From NCBI RefSeq assembly GCF_042676045.1, contig NZ_JBHTJV010000003.1, positions 620,001-684,000 on the forward strand: 64,000 bases of DNA. The letters run 5' to 3'. Below are positions 18,331-26,272 of the stretch, piece after piece. Position 1 is the first letter of the stretch. The number at the start of each line of letters is the position of its first letter. The notes beneath the pieces are model-generated. The model was not told the origin of the DNA. It was given only the letters and a program-made list of their open reading frames with translations, and made no database searches. Source of the DNA: Pseudahrensia aquimaris (lineage in GTDB: Bacteria; Pseudomonadota; Alphaproteobacteria; Rhizobiales; Rhizobiaceae). The position numbers were made by a program, and so were the translations under genes.

Positions 18331-19044
18331 TCAAGCGCGTATTGCCTGCTCGAAAAACTGCGCTGCGGCCTCCGCAAAGGCGGCGTTGTCCGCTTCATCG
18401 ATCAGAGAAGCTCTAGCCTTTTCAGTCACTTCAGCCCCCATATAGTCTGCCAGATGATCCACCAGATCGGCCATGAAATCAGCTGATATTTCGGGGTGAT
18501 GTTGTGTGGTGAAAATAGAGTTTTCGACAAAGAACCCCGCTATTGGGCACCCCTCACTGGCGCACCAGACGGTGGCGTTATCGGGCAAATCCAACACTTG
18601 CTCGGCATGGGAGCCATAGAGCCGCCGAACCTTTGGTGCGCCCTTCATCCATGGCGGAACTTGGAACATCTGCAGTTCCAATAGGCCGTGCCCCCAACCT
18701 TCGCCATTTCGCCCCACCCTACCGCCAAGCGCAGCAGCGATGGCCTGATGACCAAAGCACGTGCCCAGCAAAGGCACGCGATCCGCGTGGGCGGCGCGGA
18801 TAAATTCCAGCAAGGGCGCGATCCACGGGCGGTCGTCGGAAAGAAACGCCGGGCTGCCGCCGATGATGAAGCCGTCGAAGTCTTCCAGCTTAGGCAGGGC
18901 ATCGCCGCGCGGCAGATCGAAACTGGTGCAGGACCAATCGGGACGCGCCAAGGCGACGAAGCGGGAGAATTTGACCGCATCGTCGGGCCGCGCTCCTGCG
19001 AAATCTGAATGATCGGTATTCGTAATCAGTATGGCGAGGCGCAT
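18331..19044 (-). CDS. Class I glutamine amidotransferase-like protein
   Basis: A 237-residue GATase1 (GMP synthase glutaminase-like) protein. The nucleophile is in LLGTCFGHQA and the His-Glu pair is in TQHHPEIS, giving a complete Cys-His-Glu triad. It is a stand-alone protein, not fused to a synthetase. It lies 3 bases downstream of a glutamine synthetase-like gene, a common pair in which the ligase makes a gamma-glutamyl conjugate and the amidotransferase-type hydrolase removes glutamate. By context it may be a gamma-glutamyl amide hydrolase; this is inference. Confidence 0.8.
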   Translation of the reverse strand: MRLAILITNTDHSDFAGARPDDAVKFSRFVALARPDWSCTSFDLPRGDALPKLEDFDGFIIGGSPAFLSDDRPWIAPLLEFIRAAHADRVPLLGTCFGHQAIAAALGGRVGRNGEGWGHGLLELQMFQVPPWMKGAPKVRRLYGSHAEQVLDLPDNATVWCASEGCPIAGFFVENSIFTTQHHPEISADFMADLVDHLADYMGAEVTEKARASLIDEADNAAFAEAAAQFFEQAIRA

Positions 19045-19047
19045 GGC

Positions 19048-20337
19048 TTAAAGAAACCAGATGTAGAAGTCGCGCAGCGCATCAGCTTCGAGGTTCTTGG
19101 TTTTGCGGAACTCTTTCTCTTTCATGTAGATGTGGTTTGCCACGAAATCGGTGCCCACCGCTTCAGCCAAGATCTGATCGGCGGCCAGATGTTCGATGGC
19201 CTTTTTCAGATTGAGCGCGGTGCCAACTCTTGCATCGTTTCGCTCGAAGCCATCGCCGGTTTCCATCGGCGGCAGGTCGTGCTTGTTCTCAAATCCCAAC
19301 CGCGCTGCCTGAAGCACAGCGGCCACCGCGACATAGGGATTGGCGGAGGCGTCGGCCATGCGGTGTTCCAGCCGCGCCTTCGCGCCGCCTTCGCCGGAGA
19401 CGCGTGTTGTCACGTTGCGATGGTCGCCGCCCCAATTTTGCCAATAGCCAGACAGGCTACCCGGCTGGAGCCGCATGTAAGATGGAGCGGTTGGAGCGAT
19501 CAACCCGGCGAGGCCTTGATGGTGGTGAACCAAGCCAGCCACGCAACCACGGGCTAGATCGTTCATATTGTCAGGCCCGCCCGTTTCGCCAGACGCAATG
19601 GCGTTGTTGCCCTTCTTATCAACGAATGAAAAATTGATGTGCATGCCGGAGCCGCCAGCCTCAGGGATCGGCTTGGGCATGAAGGTCAGCACCACGCCGA
19701 ATTCCAGCGCGATCTCCCTCGCCATCTGCTTGAACAGCACAATATCGTCGACGGCCTTTAGCGCGTCGTCGAATTGCAGCGTGTATTCAAATTGCGGTGT
19801 GTCGAATTCAGCCGTGATCATTTCCAGCCGGAAACCCATATCCTCCGCCGCCTGCCAGATGCGGTCGTTGAAGCGCAGCGGATCGGCGAAAGGCCCTGTG
19901 CCATAGACCACACCACCGGGCGCGTCATAGGGGATCAATCGACCATCATCGTCCGCCTGCATCGCATAAGCTTCAAGCTCAATACCGACCTTTGGTGACA
20001 AACCGTGCGTCGCCCAATCGTCCACCGCCTTGCGCAGAATGCCGCGCGGGCACAGGGAAAGGGGTGCGCCGTTCTGATCGAACAAATCACCAAGCACGAC
20101 TTTCGTGTTCGGCTCCCAGCCATCGCGAATATCAGCCTTGCGCCAGCGCAACTCCATGTCCGGAAGGCCTTCGTAGGTTTTCGAGCCGGGGGAGTTGAGC
20201 AGGTCACGGTCATAATGGGTGCCAAAGACGGATTGGCAGAAGCGCGAACCGCCATCACCGATCTTGCTGGCAGGCAGGTATTTGCCGCGCATGATGGCCA
20301 AGTGATCGCAGAACATTGCTCGCAGACGGTCGTTCAT
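19048..20337 (-). CDS. Glutamine synthetase-family ligase (gamma-glutamylamine synthetase-like)
   Basis: A 429-residue protein of the glutamine synthetase superfamily with the catalytic-domain segment GSGMHINFSF and the later loop TTRVSGEGGAKARLEHRMADA, the C-terminal substrate and nucleotide region. It differs from housekeeping GlnA: it lacks the adenylylation Tyr motif and has a short N-terminal domain. That places it among GlnT/PuuA-like ligases that join glutamate to an amine. The neighbouring amidotransferase supports a gamma-glutamylation route. The amine is unknown. ATG 20337 is the start; the P450 gene ends 15 bases upstream. Confidence 0.8.
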   Translation of the reverse strand: MNDRLRAMFCDHLAIMRGKYLPASKIGDGGSRFCQSVFGTHYDRDLLNSPGSKTYEGLPDMELRWRKADIRDGWEPNTKVVLGDLFDQNGAPLSLCPRGILRKAVDDWATHGLSPKVGIELEAYAMQADDDGRLIPYDAPGGVVYGTGPFADPLRFNDRIWQAAEDMGFRLEMITAEFDTPQFEYTLQFDDALKAVDDIVLFKQMAREIALEFGVVLTFMPKPIPEAGGSGMHINFSFVDKKGNNAIASGETGGPDNMNDLARGCVAGLVHHHQGLAGLIAPTAPSYMRLQPGSLSGYWQNWGGDHRNVTTRVSGEGGAKARLEHRMADASANPYVAVAAVLQAARLGFENKHDLPPMETGDGFERNDARVGTALNLKKAIEHLAADQILAEAVGTDFVANHIYMKEKEFRKTKNLEADALRDFYIWFL

Positions 20338-20352
20338 GGTGGTGTCCTTGCG

Positions 20353-21645
20353 TCAGATGCGTTTGATGGTGATGGGAAGATTTTTCAGTCCGCCCACAAA
20401 ATTGGACCGCAGGAATCGCGGCTCGCCCGCAAGCGCGACGTGGGAAATGCGTTTCGCCAATTCCTCAAAAAGAACCCGCACTTCCAGCCGCGCCAGCCAC
20501 ATGCCGAGGCAGACATGGGGACCGCCCTGCCCGAAGGCCAAGTGTCGGTTCGGGTTCCGCGCAAGGTTGACGCGCATGGGATCGTCGAACGCCTCATCAT
20601 CGCGGTTGCCCGACACGAACCAGTAAATAACCTTATCGCCTTCACGGATTTTCTGGCCGTGGACTTCCACATCCCTCATCGTCGTGCGGCGGAAATACAT
20701 GGCGGGCGAAGCCCAGCGGATGATTTCATTGGCGACGGTGTCCCACACTGCGCCAGACTGCATGACACCCAGCAATTCCGGCTGGACACACATGGCGTGA
20801 ATGCCAGCCGCTATGGAATAGCGGGTCGTGTCGTTGCCCGCCGCTACCAGCAGGCAGAAGAAGTTGCGGAATTCTTCTTCGGATATTGTGTTGCCCTCTT
20901 CATCCGGCTCCATGATCAAATCCAACACACCGCCCGTCTCCCCAGCTTCGCGACGCGCTTTCATCAGGTCTTTGGCGTAGACGTAGAGCTCAGCGCCTGC
21001 GGGGGAATTGAAGGGCATCATTCGAAATTCATCGGTGTCGAGCTTATCCAGCACGTGATCGGTGAAATCCGGGTCGGTGTTGGAAATCAGCGCATCGCCT
21101 TTTTCAACCAGCCAAGGCAGGTCTTTGTCCGGTGTGCCGAGAATGCGGCCCAACATGCGCATGGGCAATTCTCGGGCGATGGTTTTGGTCGCGTCAAACG
21201 TATCGCGCTCCAGTGTTTCATCCAGCATTTCCACGCAAATCGCTCGTATGTCATCCTCGAATTTGGAAATCACGGGCGCGGAGAAAGCCTTCCCAACCTT
21301 CATGCGCACCTTGCGATGCTCCATACCATCGGTTTCCTGAAAGGTCCGGCGGGCGAGATATTCCTCATCGGTCTGGTCTTCCATGCGAATGCCGCGGGCG
21401 GAGGAGAACGTTTCAGTATCGGCGTTCATGGCAGAAATGTCGGCGTGGCGGGTGATTGACCAAAAGCCTTCGCCAGCGTCCCACGGTGTCCAGCAGACTG
21501 GCGCTTCGCGGCGCATGCGCGCAAATGTGTTGTGCGGCGCGCCGTTCACGAATGTGTCGTGGCTCGTCAGGTCAGCGTTTCCGTCGTCAACGGGATGCCA
21601 GATGGTCACGGACGCGTCTCCTTCTTGTTTGCTTGCGGCGGCCAT
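20353..21645 (-). CDS. Cytochrome P450
   Basis: A 430-residue soluble bacterial P450. The I-helix oxygen-activation motif is AAGNDTT, the K-helix ExxR is EIIR, and the heme-thiolate loop is FGQGGPHVCLGMWLAR. All key residues are present, so it is probably an active monooxygenase of the broad terpene/steroid/aromatic hydroxylase group. No ferredoxin or ferredoxin reductase gene is adjacent. The reading frame overlaps the end of tctA by 59 bases if ATG 21645 is used; GTG 21609 would reduce the overlap to 23. It is co-directional with the tct genes and the ligase, which suggests one pathway from uptake to modification. Confidence 0.9.
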   Translation of the reverse strand: MAAASKQEGDASVTIWHPVDDGNADLTSHDTFVNGAPHNTFARMRREAPVCWTPWDAGEGFWSITRHADISAMNADTETFSSARGIRMEDQTDEEYLARRTFQETDGMEHRKVRMKVGKAFSAPVISKFEDDIRAICVEMLDETLERDTFDATKTIARELPMRMLGRILGTPDKDLPWLVEKGDALISNTDPDFTDHVLDKLDTDEFRMMPFNSPAGAELYVYAKDLMKARREAGETGGVLDLIMEPDEEGNTISEEEFRNFFCLLVAAGNDTTRYSIAAGIHAMCVQPELLGVMQSGAVWDTVANEIIRWASPAMYFRRTTMRDVEVHGQKIREGDKVIYWFVSGNRDDEAFDDPMRVNLARNPNRHLAFGQGGPHVCLGMWLARLEVRVLFEELAKRISHVALAGEPRFLRSNFVGGLKNLPITIKRI

Positions 21646-23197
21646 TGGCCAGCCGCGTGCTGCGGGCGTTCAAGCGCCTGCCGAATTTGCGCGAAGTCTT
21701 GCGGCCTAGCACTTCGCGATCAACTGGCTTCCATTCGCGCCACAGCCGCCAAAAATGCGTAACGAGAATGATAACGATGATCGAGAAAATGATGAAGGCA
21801 ATGGGGCGGTCTATGAAATCCCACGGTTCGCGCACGCGATTCATGGAAGTGCGCAGTTTCACTTCCATAATGCCGCCCAGCACCATGCCGAGAATGATCG
21901 GCACAATGGGCAGATTCAGCCGTTTGAGGATAAAGCCGAACAGGCCAAAGACGGCGGCAATCAAGCAATCGGTCGCCGAGTTGCGTAGGGAATAGACGCC
22001 AACAAATGACAGGGTGAGGATCGCCACGCCGAGAAACCGGTTGGGTATCTTGGTGAGTTTGACCAGCCAGTTTGTCGAGAAAAGCAGGAAGACGATCACA
22101 AGCACGTTGAGAATGAGAAGTGCGAGATAGAGCGCGATCACGAAGTCCATCTGGCCTTGGAACAGTCTTGGGCCGGGAACAACGTTGTGGACATAAAACA
22201 CCGAAAGCATCATCGCCGTCAGCGCCTCGCCGGGTATGCCGAGCGCCAGAAGAGGTATCATCGCAGCGGCTGGCACGGCGTTGTTGGAGGCTTCCGAGGC
22301 GATCAAGCCTTCGCTGGAGCCGTGGCCAAAGGCTTGCTTGTTCTTCGACAGTTTTTGCGCCGATGTGTAGCTCATGAATTGGGCTGTGAATTCTCCCACG
22401 CCCGGCACCATGCCCATCACCACGCCGAATGAGCTGGAGATTGCGGCAACGCGGGGGTGGCGAGCAAGTTCACGGAACCCTTGGAACAGCGAGCCGCGGG
22501 TCTCGGTGACGCGCACCCGCTCATCGTCTTCCACCAGCAACATGAAGGCCTGGCTGAGCGCGAAGAGCCCCAGCACAACAACAATCAGATCAACCCCGCT
22601 TGCAAGCCAAGACTGATCGAATGTGAAGCGCTTAGAATATTTGACTGGCTCCAGCCCGATCGTGTTCAGAAAGATGCCGAAGCCGGCGAGCATAGCGGCC
22701 GCCAACATCTGCCCACGGTGGGCGACCACAACCAAAATGATGCCCAGTAAGGCGGCCAAGAATATCTCACGACTTCCGAACATCGGCGCGATGCTGGCAA
22801 GCACCGGTGCGAGGAAAATGAGCGCAACAACGGAGAACACCCCGCCAAAGAAACTTGCAGAATACGCCAGCGACAAAGCCCGTTTCCCCTCGCCCCGCAG
22901 GGTCATGGGGAAGCCCTCATAGGTAGTAAGCGCGTTGACTGCCGTGCCGGGTGTGTTGATTAAGATGGCCGGGATCGAGCCGCCGTACATGGACGAGCCG
23001 TAAATACCGAGCAGCACCGTGAGGCCAACGATTGGGTCCAGCGCAAAAGTTGCGGGCAATAAGATGGCAATGGCAACCGCAGGCCCGACGCCGGGGATCG
23101 CTCCGATAATCACACCGCCGATGGAGCCGATGAGAAGCGCGGCAACCACATCCCAGCGCGACAGGATGGCTATGGCATCGCCGAAATATTCCATCAC
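21587..23197 (-). CDS. tctA: Tripartite tricarboxylate transporter large permease TctA
   Basis: A 536-residue membrane protein with about 11-12 hydrophobic segments. It carries the family signature near the N-terminus, IGAIPGVGPAVAIAILLPAT, and a second similar motif further on. The C-terminal ~40 residues are arginine-rich and cytosolic, longer than usual. The start overlaps the end of tctB by 4 bases. With TctB and the binding protein it forms a secondary uptake system for carboxylates or aromatic acids. Confidence 0.92.
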   Translation of the reverse strand: MMEYFGDAIAILSRWDVVAALLIGSIGGVIIGAIPGVGPAVAIAILLPATFALDPIVGLTVLLGIYGSSMYGGSIPAILINTPGTAVNALTTYEGFPMTLRGEGKRALSLAYSASFFGGVFSVVALIFLAPVLASIAPMFGSREIFLAALLGIILVVVAHRGQMLAAAMLAGFGIFLNTIGLEPVKYSKRFTFDQSWLASGVDLIVVVLGLFALSQAFMLLVEDDERVRVTETRGSLFQGFRELARHPRVAAISSSFGVVMGMVPGVGEFTAQFMSYTSAQKLSKNKQAFGHGSSEGLIASEASNNAVPAAAMIPLLALGIPGEALTAMMLSVFYVHNVVPGPRLFQGQMDFVIALYLALLILNVLVIVFLLFSTNWLVKLTKIPNRFLGVAILTLSFVGVYSLRNSATDCLIAAVFGLFGFILKRLNLPIVPIILGMVLGGIMEVKLRTSMNRVREPWDFIDRPIAFIIFSIIVIILVTHFWRLWREWKPVDREVLGRKTSRKFGRRLNARSTRLANGRRKQTRRRRVRDHLASR

Positions 23198-23724
23198 AGA
23201 TAAAGGATGAAGAAAGAGCGCAGCGTGTCCGGCAGTGCCTCATAAATCATGCCGCCAGGAATGCGCACCGATAGCAGGCTCTTGAAGACGATCACCGTCG
23301 CAAGACCGAACAGGACGGAAGCTGCCAGCAATTTGCGATCACGGTAACCAATGCGATAGCAGAGCAGCGGCGGAAAGATCAGCGAAGCCAGCAGGTAGCC
23401 GATGACCGGGACGGTCCAGACATAGGCCATAAACCATGCAACGTATTCTAGCGGCTGCGCCCAGATCTTGGCTTCTTGCCAGTCGAGTGAAATCAGCCGC
23501 CGCCGCTTCAAACGCCATAAATGCAGCGCGGAGAAAGCGGCCATGATCACCAGCGCGACAACCGGCCAAAAGCGAGGTTGAGCAAACAGCTTGGAATCCT
23601 CAATCCACCGGGTCTGCCATCCGGCGAGAGACAGCAGAAAAAGTGACAGTGCAAGGAAGGCGGCGAAAAACAGAAACTGCCCCGCTGTCCTCGTTTTCGA
23701 TAAAAGGAAATTTTCTTCCTGCAT
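23194..23724 (-). CDS. tctB: Tripartite tricarboxylate transporter small permease TctB
   Basis: A 176-residue protein with four predicted transmembrane segments, the normal size and layout of TctB. The start at ATG 23724 (MQEENFLL) was preferred to the upstream frame start at 23751, which would add nine residues not typical of the family. It is encoded between tctC and tctA and its stop overlaps the tctA start. Sequence conservation in TctB is low, so the call depends partly on context. Confidence 0.85.
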   Translation of the reverse strand: MQEENFLLSKTRTAGQFLFFAAFLALSLFLLSLAGWQTRWIEDSKLFAQPRFWPVVALVIMAAFSALHLWRLKRRRLISLDWQEAKIWAQPLEYVAWFMAYVWTVPVIGYLLASLIFPPLLCYRIGYRDRKLLAASVLFGLATVIVFKSLLSVRIPGGMIYEALPDTLRSFFILYL

Positions 23725-23778
23725 CACGCGCCCCAAGGCCACCGCCTGCACAAACTGAGCAGGCGGTAGCGGATTGGC

Positions 23779-24714
23779 TTATTTCAGCAACTCGCCCATT
23801 TTGCCGAAGGTGACCTCGTCTGCGCTGATGCGGGCAGCGGAGTCGGCAGCATTTTGCCAATAGACCAGTGCGCCCGTTTCCTTTGCAACCTTCTGCGCGC
23901 GCTCGGACATCACGGTCTTCATCGCAACAGCTTCAATCTTTGCGCGAACGTCAGCCGGCGTGTCCTTGTGGACGAACAGGCCGTTCCACAACGCGATGTT
24001 GAGATCGGGGTTCAGTTCACCAATCGCAGGCGTATCGGGAATGAGGGGAATGCGCTGATCGGTGATGGCCACAAGAACCTTCACCTTGTCGAGGCACGGC
24101 AAAATGAGTTGAAGCGTTGTGTTGATCACGTCCGCATCACCGGAAGCGAGCGTGTTGCAATCCAGCGCATCGAAGGCAGCATCTGAGGCGAATGAAAATC
24201 CCGATGCGGCTGCAAAAGCCTTGGTCACGCGGGTTGGCACCAGCGGGTCGCCGAAATGGCCAAGCGCCACGTCGTTGCCTTTCGCGTATTCGGCCAATTC
24301 AGCCATTGAGGAATACGGTGCCTCTGCACTTGTTGCGATGACGAAGGGATAAGTGAGAAAAATGCCGACAGGTTCAAACTTTGCCGGGGTCAATTCCGCG
24401 ATGTCGATCTTGTGGCCAACAACCGGCACACCAATAACGAAAGAACCAATGGTGTAACCGTCAGCAGGCGCGTTGGCGACTTCAATAGCACCGGGGAACG
24501 GGCCGCCGCCACCGCCGGGCTTGTTCACGACGGCTGCTGGCTGGCCGTATTCCTTCTGGAAGTCTTCCGCGATCATGCGGGTCAACACGTCTTCTAGGTC
24601 ACCGGGAGGCCACGGGACGATAAAGTTGACCGGCTTCTCTGGATATTCGGCAAAAGCTGGTGTGGCGAGCAGCGCGGCACCCATGGCTGCGGCTGCGATC
24701 ATTTTCTTGAACAT
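23779..24714 (-). CDS. tctC: TTT-family (Bug) substrate-binding protein TctC
   Basis: A 311-residue periplasmic binding protein. The signal peptide ends near AFAEYPEKPV. Then come the Bug-family strand INFIVPWPPGD-like segment and VVNKPGGGGG, followed by A-D-G-Y-T-I-G. In classical members the last segment of the first motif is P-x-x-x-G-G-x-x-D; here it is PPGDLEDVL, a small variation in the substrate pocket loop. It is the first gene of tctCBA and lies upstream of the P450, ligase and amidotransferase genes. Confidence 0.9.
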   Translation of the reverse strand: MFKKMIAAAAMGAALLATPAFAEYPEKPVNFIVPWPPGDLEDVLTRMIAEDFQKEYGQPAAVVNKPGGGGGPFPGAIEVANAPADGYTIGSFVIGVPVVGHKIDIAELTPAKFEPVGIFLTYPFVIATSAEAPYSSMAELAEYAKGNDVALGHFGDPLVPTRVTKAFAAASGFSFASDAAFDALDCNTLASGDADVINTTLQLILPCLDKVKVLVAITDQRIPLIPDTPAIGELNPDLNIALWNGLFVHKDTPADVRAKIEAVAMKTVMSERAQKVAKETGALVYWQNAADSAARISADEVTFGKMGELLK

Positions 24715-24820
24715 GCTTATCTCCCAATTTCCCCGATTGTTTCGGGTGTTCGGGCAGCAGCCTGATATGCAAAAGCGCCTGCGTCAATATAAGCAGGAAG
24801 CGTGCAGGAAACCGCTCAGG

Positions 24821-26023
24821 CTAAACCCGCTCCAATGCGATGGCGATGCCCTGCCCTACACCAATACACATGGTTGCCAGCGCGTGTTTGCTTCCGCGCT
24901 CATGCAGTTCCAATGCGGCCGTCCCGGTTATTCGTGCGCCAGACATGCCAAGTGGATGGCCGAGCGCAATCGCGCCGCCATTGGGGTTCACATGATTGGC
25001 TGTCTCATCAATGCCAAGTTCGCGCAGCACGGCTATGCCTTGGGCGGCGAAGGCTTCGTTGAGTTCCACCACGTCAAAATCTGCCGGTTTCATACCAAGC
25101 CTCGCGCATAGCTTTTGTGTGGCCGGTGCAGGGCCAATGCCCATGATGCGCGGGGCCACACCTGCTGTTGCGCCGCCCATGATTCGGGCGATGGGCTGCA
25201 GTCCGTGCCTTTTTATCGCGTCTTCGCTGGCGATGATGAGCGCTGCCGCGCCATCATTCACTCCGGACGCATTACCAGCGGTGACCGTGCCTCCTTCACG
25301 GAAAGGAGCGCGCAGCGAGGCCAGCTTTTCCAGCGTTGTCGCGCGAGGGTGTTCGTCCGCATCCACCACAACGGGGTCGCCTCGTCTCTGCGGAATTGTG
25401 ACCGAGGTGATCTCCTTTGCAACACGTCCGCTCGCCTGCGCGCTGGCGGCTTTTTCCTGACTGCTTAAAGCGAAAGCGTCTTGAGCCTCGCGGGAGACGT
25501 TAAATTCCTCCGCCACGTTTTCACCCGTCTCCGGCATTGAATCGATGCCGTATTGTTTTTTCATCATGGGATTTACGAAACGCCAGCCGATTGTTGTGTC
25601 GAAAATTTCCGCGTTGCGCGAGAAGGCCGTGTCTGCCTTGGGCATAACGAACGGCGCGCGTGACATGCTCTCAACGCCACCAGCAATGCCAACCTCAATT
25701 TCGCCCGCCATGATAGCGCGGGCAATCGTAACGATCGCGTCCATGCCCGAGCCGCAAAGGCGGTTGATCGTGGCGGCGGGTATGGATTGGGGCAAGCCAG
25801 CAAGCAGCAAGCTCATGCGGCCGACATTCCGATTGTCTTCACCGGCTTGGTTCGCGCAGCCGTAGATCAATTCATCAATCGCTTCCCAATCGACACTCGT
25901 ATGAGTGTCCATCAAAGCCTTGAGCGGAACTGCGCCCAAATCGTCGGTGCGGACGGACGACAAAGCCCCTCCGAAGCGGCCAATGGGAGTGCGGGTATAG
26001 GCGCATATATAAGCGGCTTTCAT
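24821..26023 (-). CDS. pcaF: Thiolase, beta-ketoadipyl-CoA thiolase-like
   Basis: A 400-residue thiolase. The nucleophilic Cys is in INRLCGSGMDA, with NEAFAAQG, the GGAIALGHPLG His loop and the final MCIGVGQG Cys loop, so the whole catalytic set is present. The insert TIGWRFVNPMMKKQYG is typical of 3-oxoadipyl-CoA thiolases (PcaF/PaaJ), which split 3-oxoadipyl-CoA to succinyl-CoA and acetyl-CoA. No other pca or paa gene is nearby, so the exact substrate is less certain than the enzyme class. It is divergent from hppA; 249 bases separate them and hold no other gene. Confidence 0.85.
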   Translation of the reverse strand: MKAAYICAYTRTPIGRFGGALSSVRTDDLGAVPLKALMDTHTSVDWEAIDELIYGCANQAGEDNRNVGRMSLLLAGLPQSIPAATINRLCGSGMDAIVTIARAIMAGEIEVGIAGGVESMSRAPFVMPKADTAFSRNAEIFDTTIGWRFVNPMMKKQYGIDSMPETGENVAEEFNVSREAQDAFALSSQEKAASAQASGRVAKEITSVTIPQRRGDPVVVDADEHPRATTLEKLASLRAPFREGGTVTAGNASGVNDGAAALIIASEDAIKRHGLQPIARIMGGATAGVAPRIMGIGPAPATQKLCARLGMKPADFDVVELNEAFAAQGIAVLRELGIDETANHVNPNGGAIALGHPLGMSGARITGTAALELHERGSKHALATMCIGVGQGIAIALERV

Positions 26024-26272
26024 ATTCGGTCCTAAGTTCGAAACATCGGAAATACGACGTTGATCTAAGCAAACAGACGTACGCTAGAGATTGCTTAGAG
26101 CAACTTCTTGCCGTGCGAAAGGAATAGGTCTTTCCGGGGTGGGTGGACTTGGCTGGGAATATGTTTTCTAAGCCCTTGAGGCGGGTGCGACATTATTGCA
26201 ATTTGCCGATATTAGGCTGTCGTTCCGGCAGCGGGTCGGACTGGAGACCGGCAGAGAGAACAAGGGGAAACC

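Noticed and set aside
20005..21459. Plus-strand open frame of 484 codons
   Set aside because: Antisense to the glutamine synthetase-like and P450 genes, both with clear family motifs. No ribosome-binding site or domain was seen.
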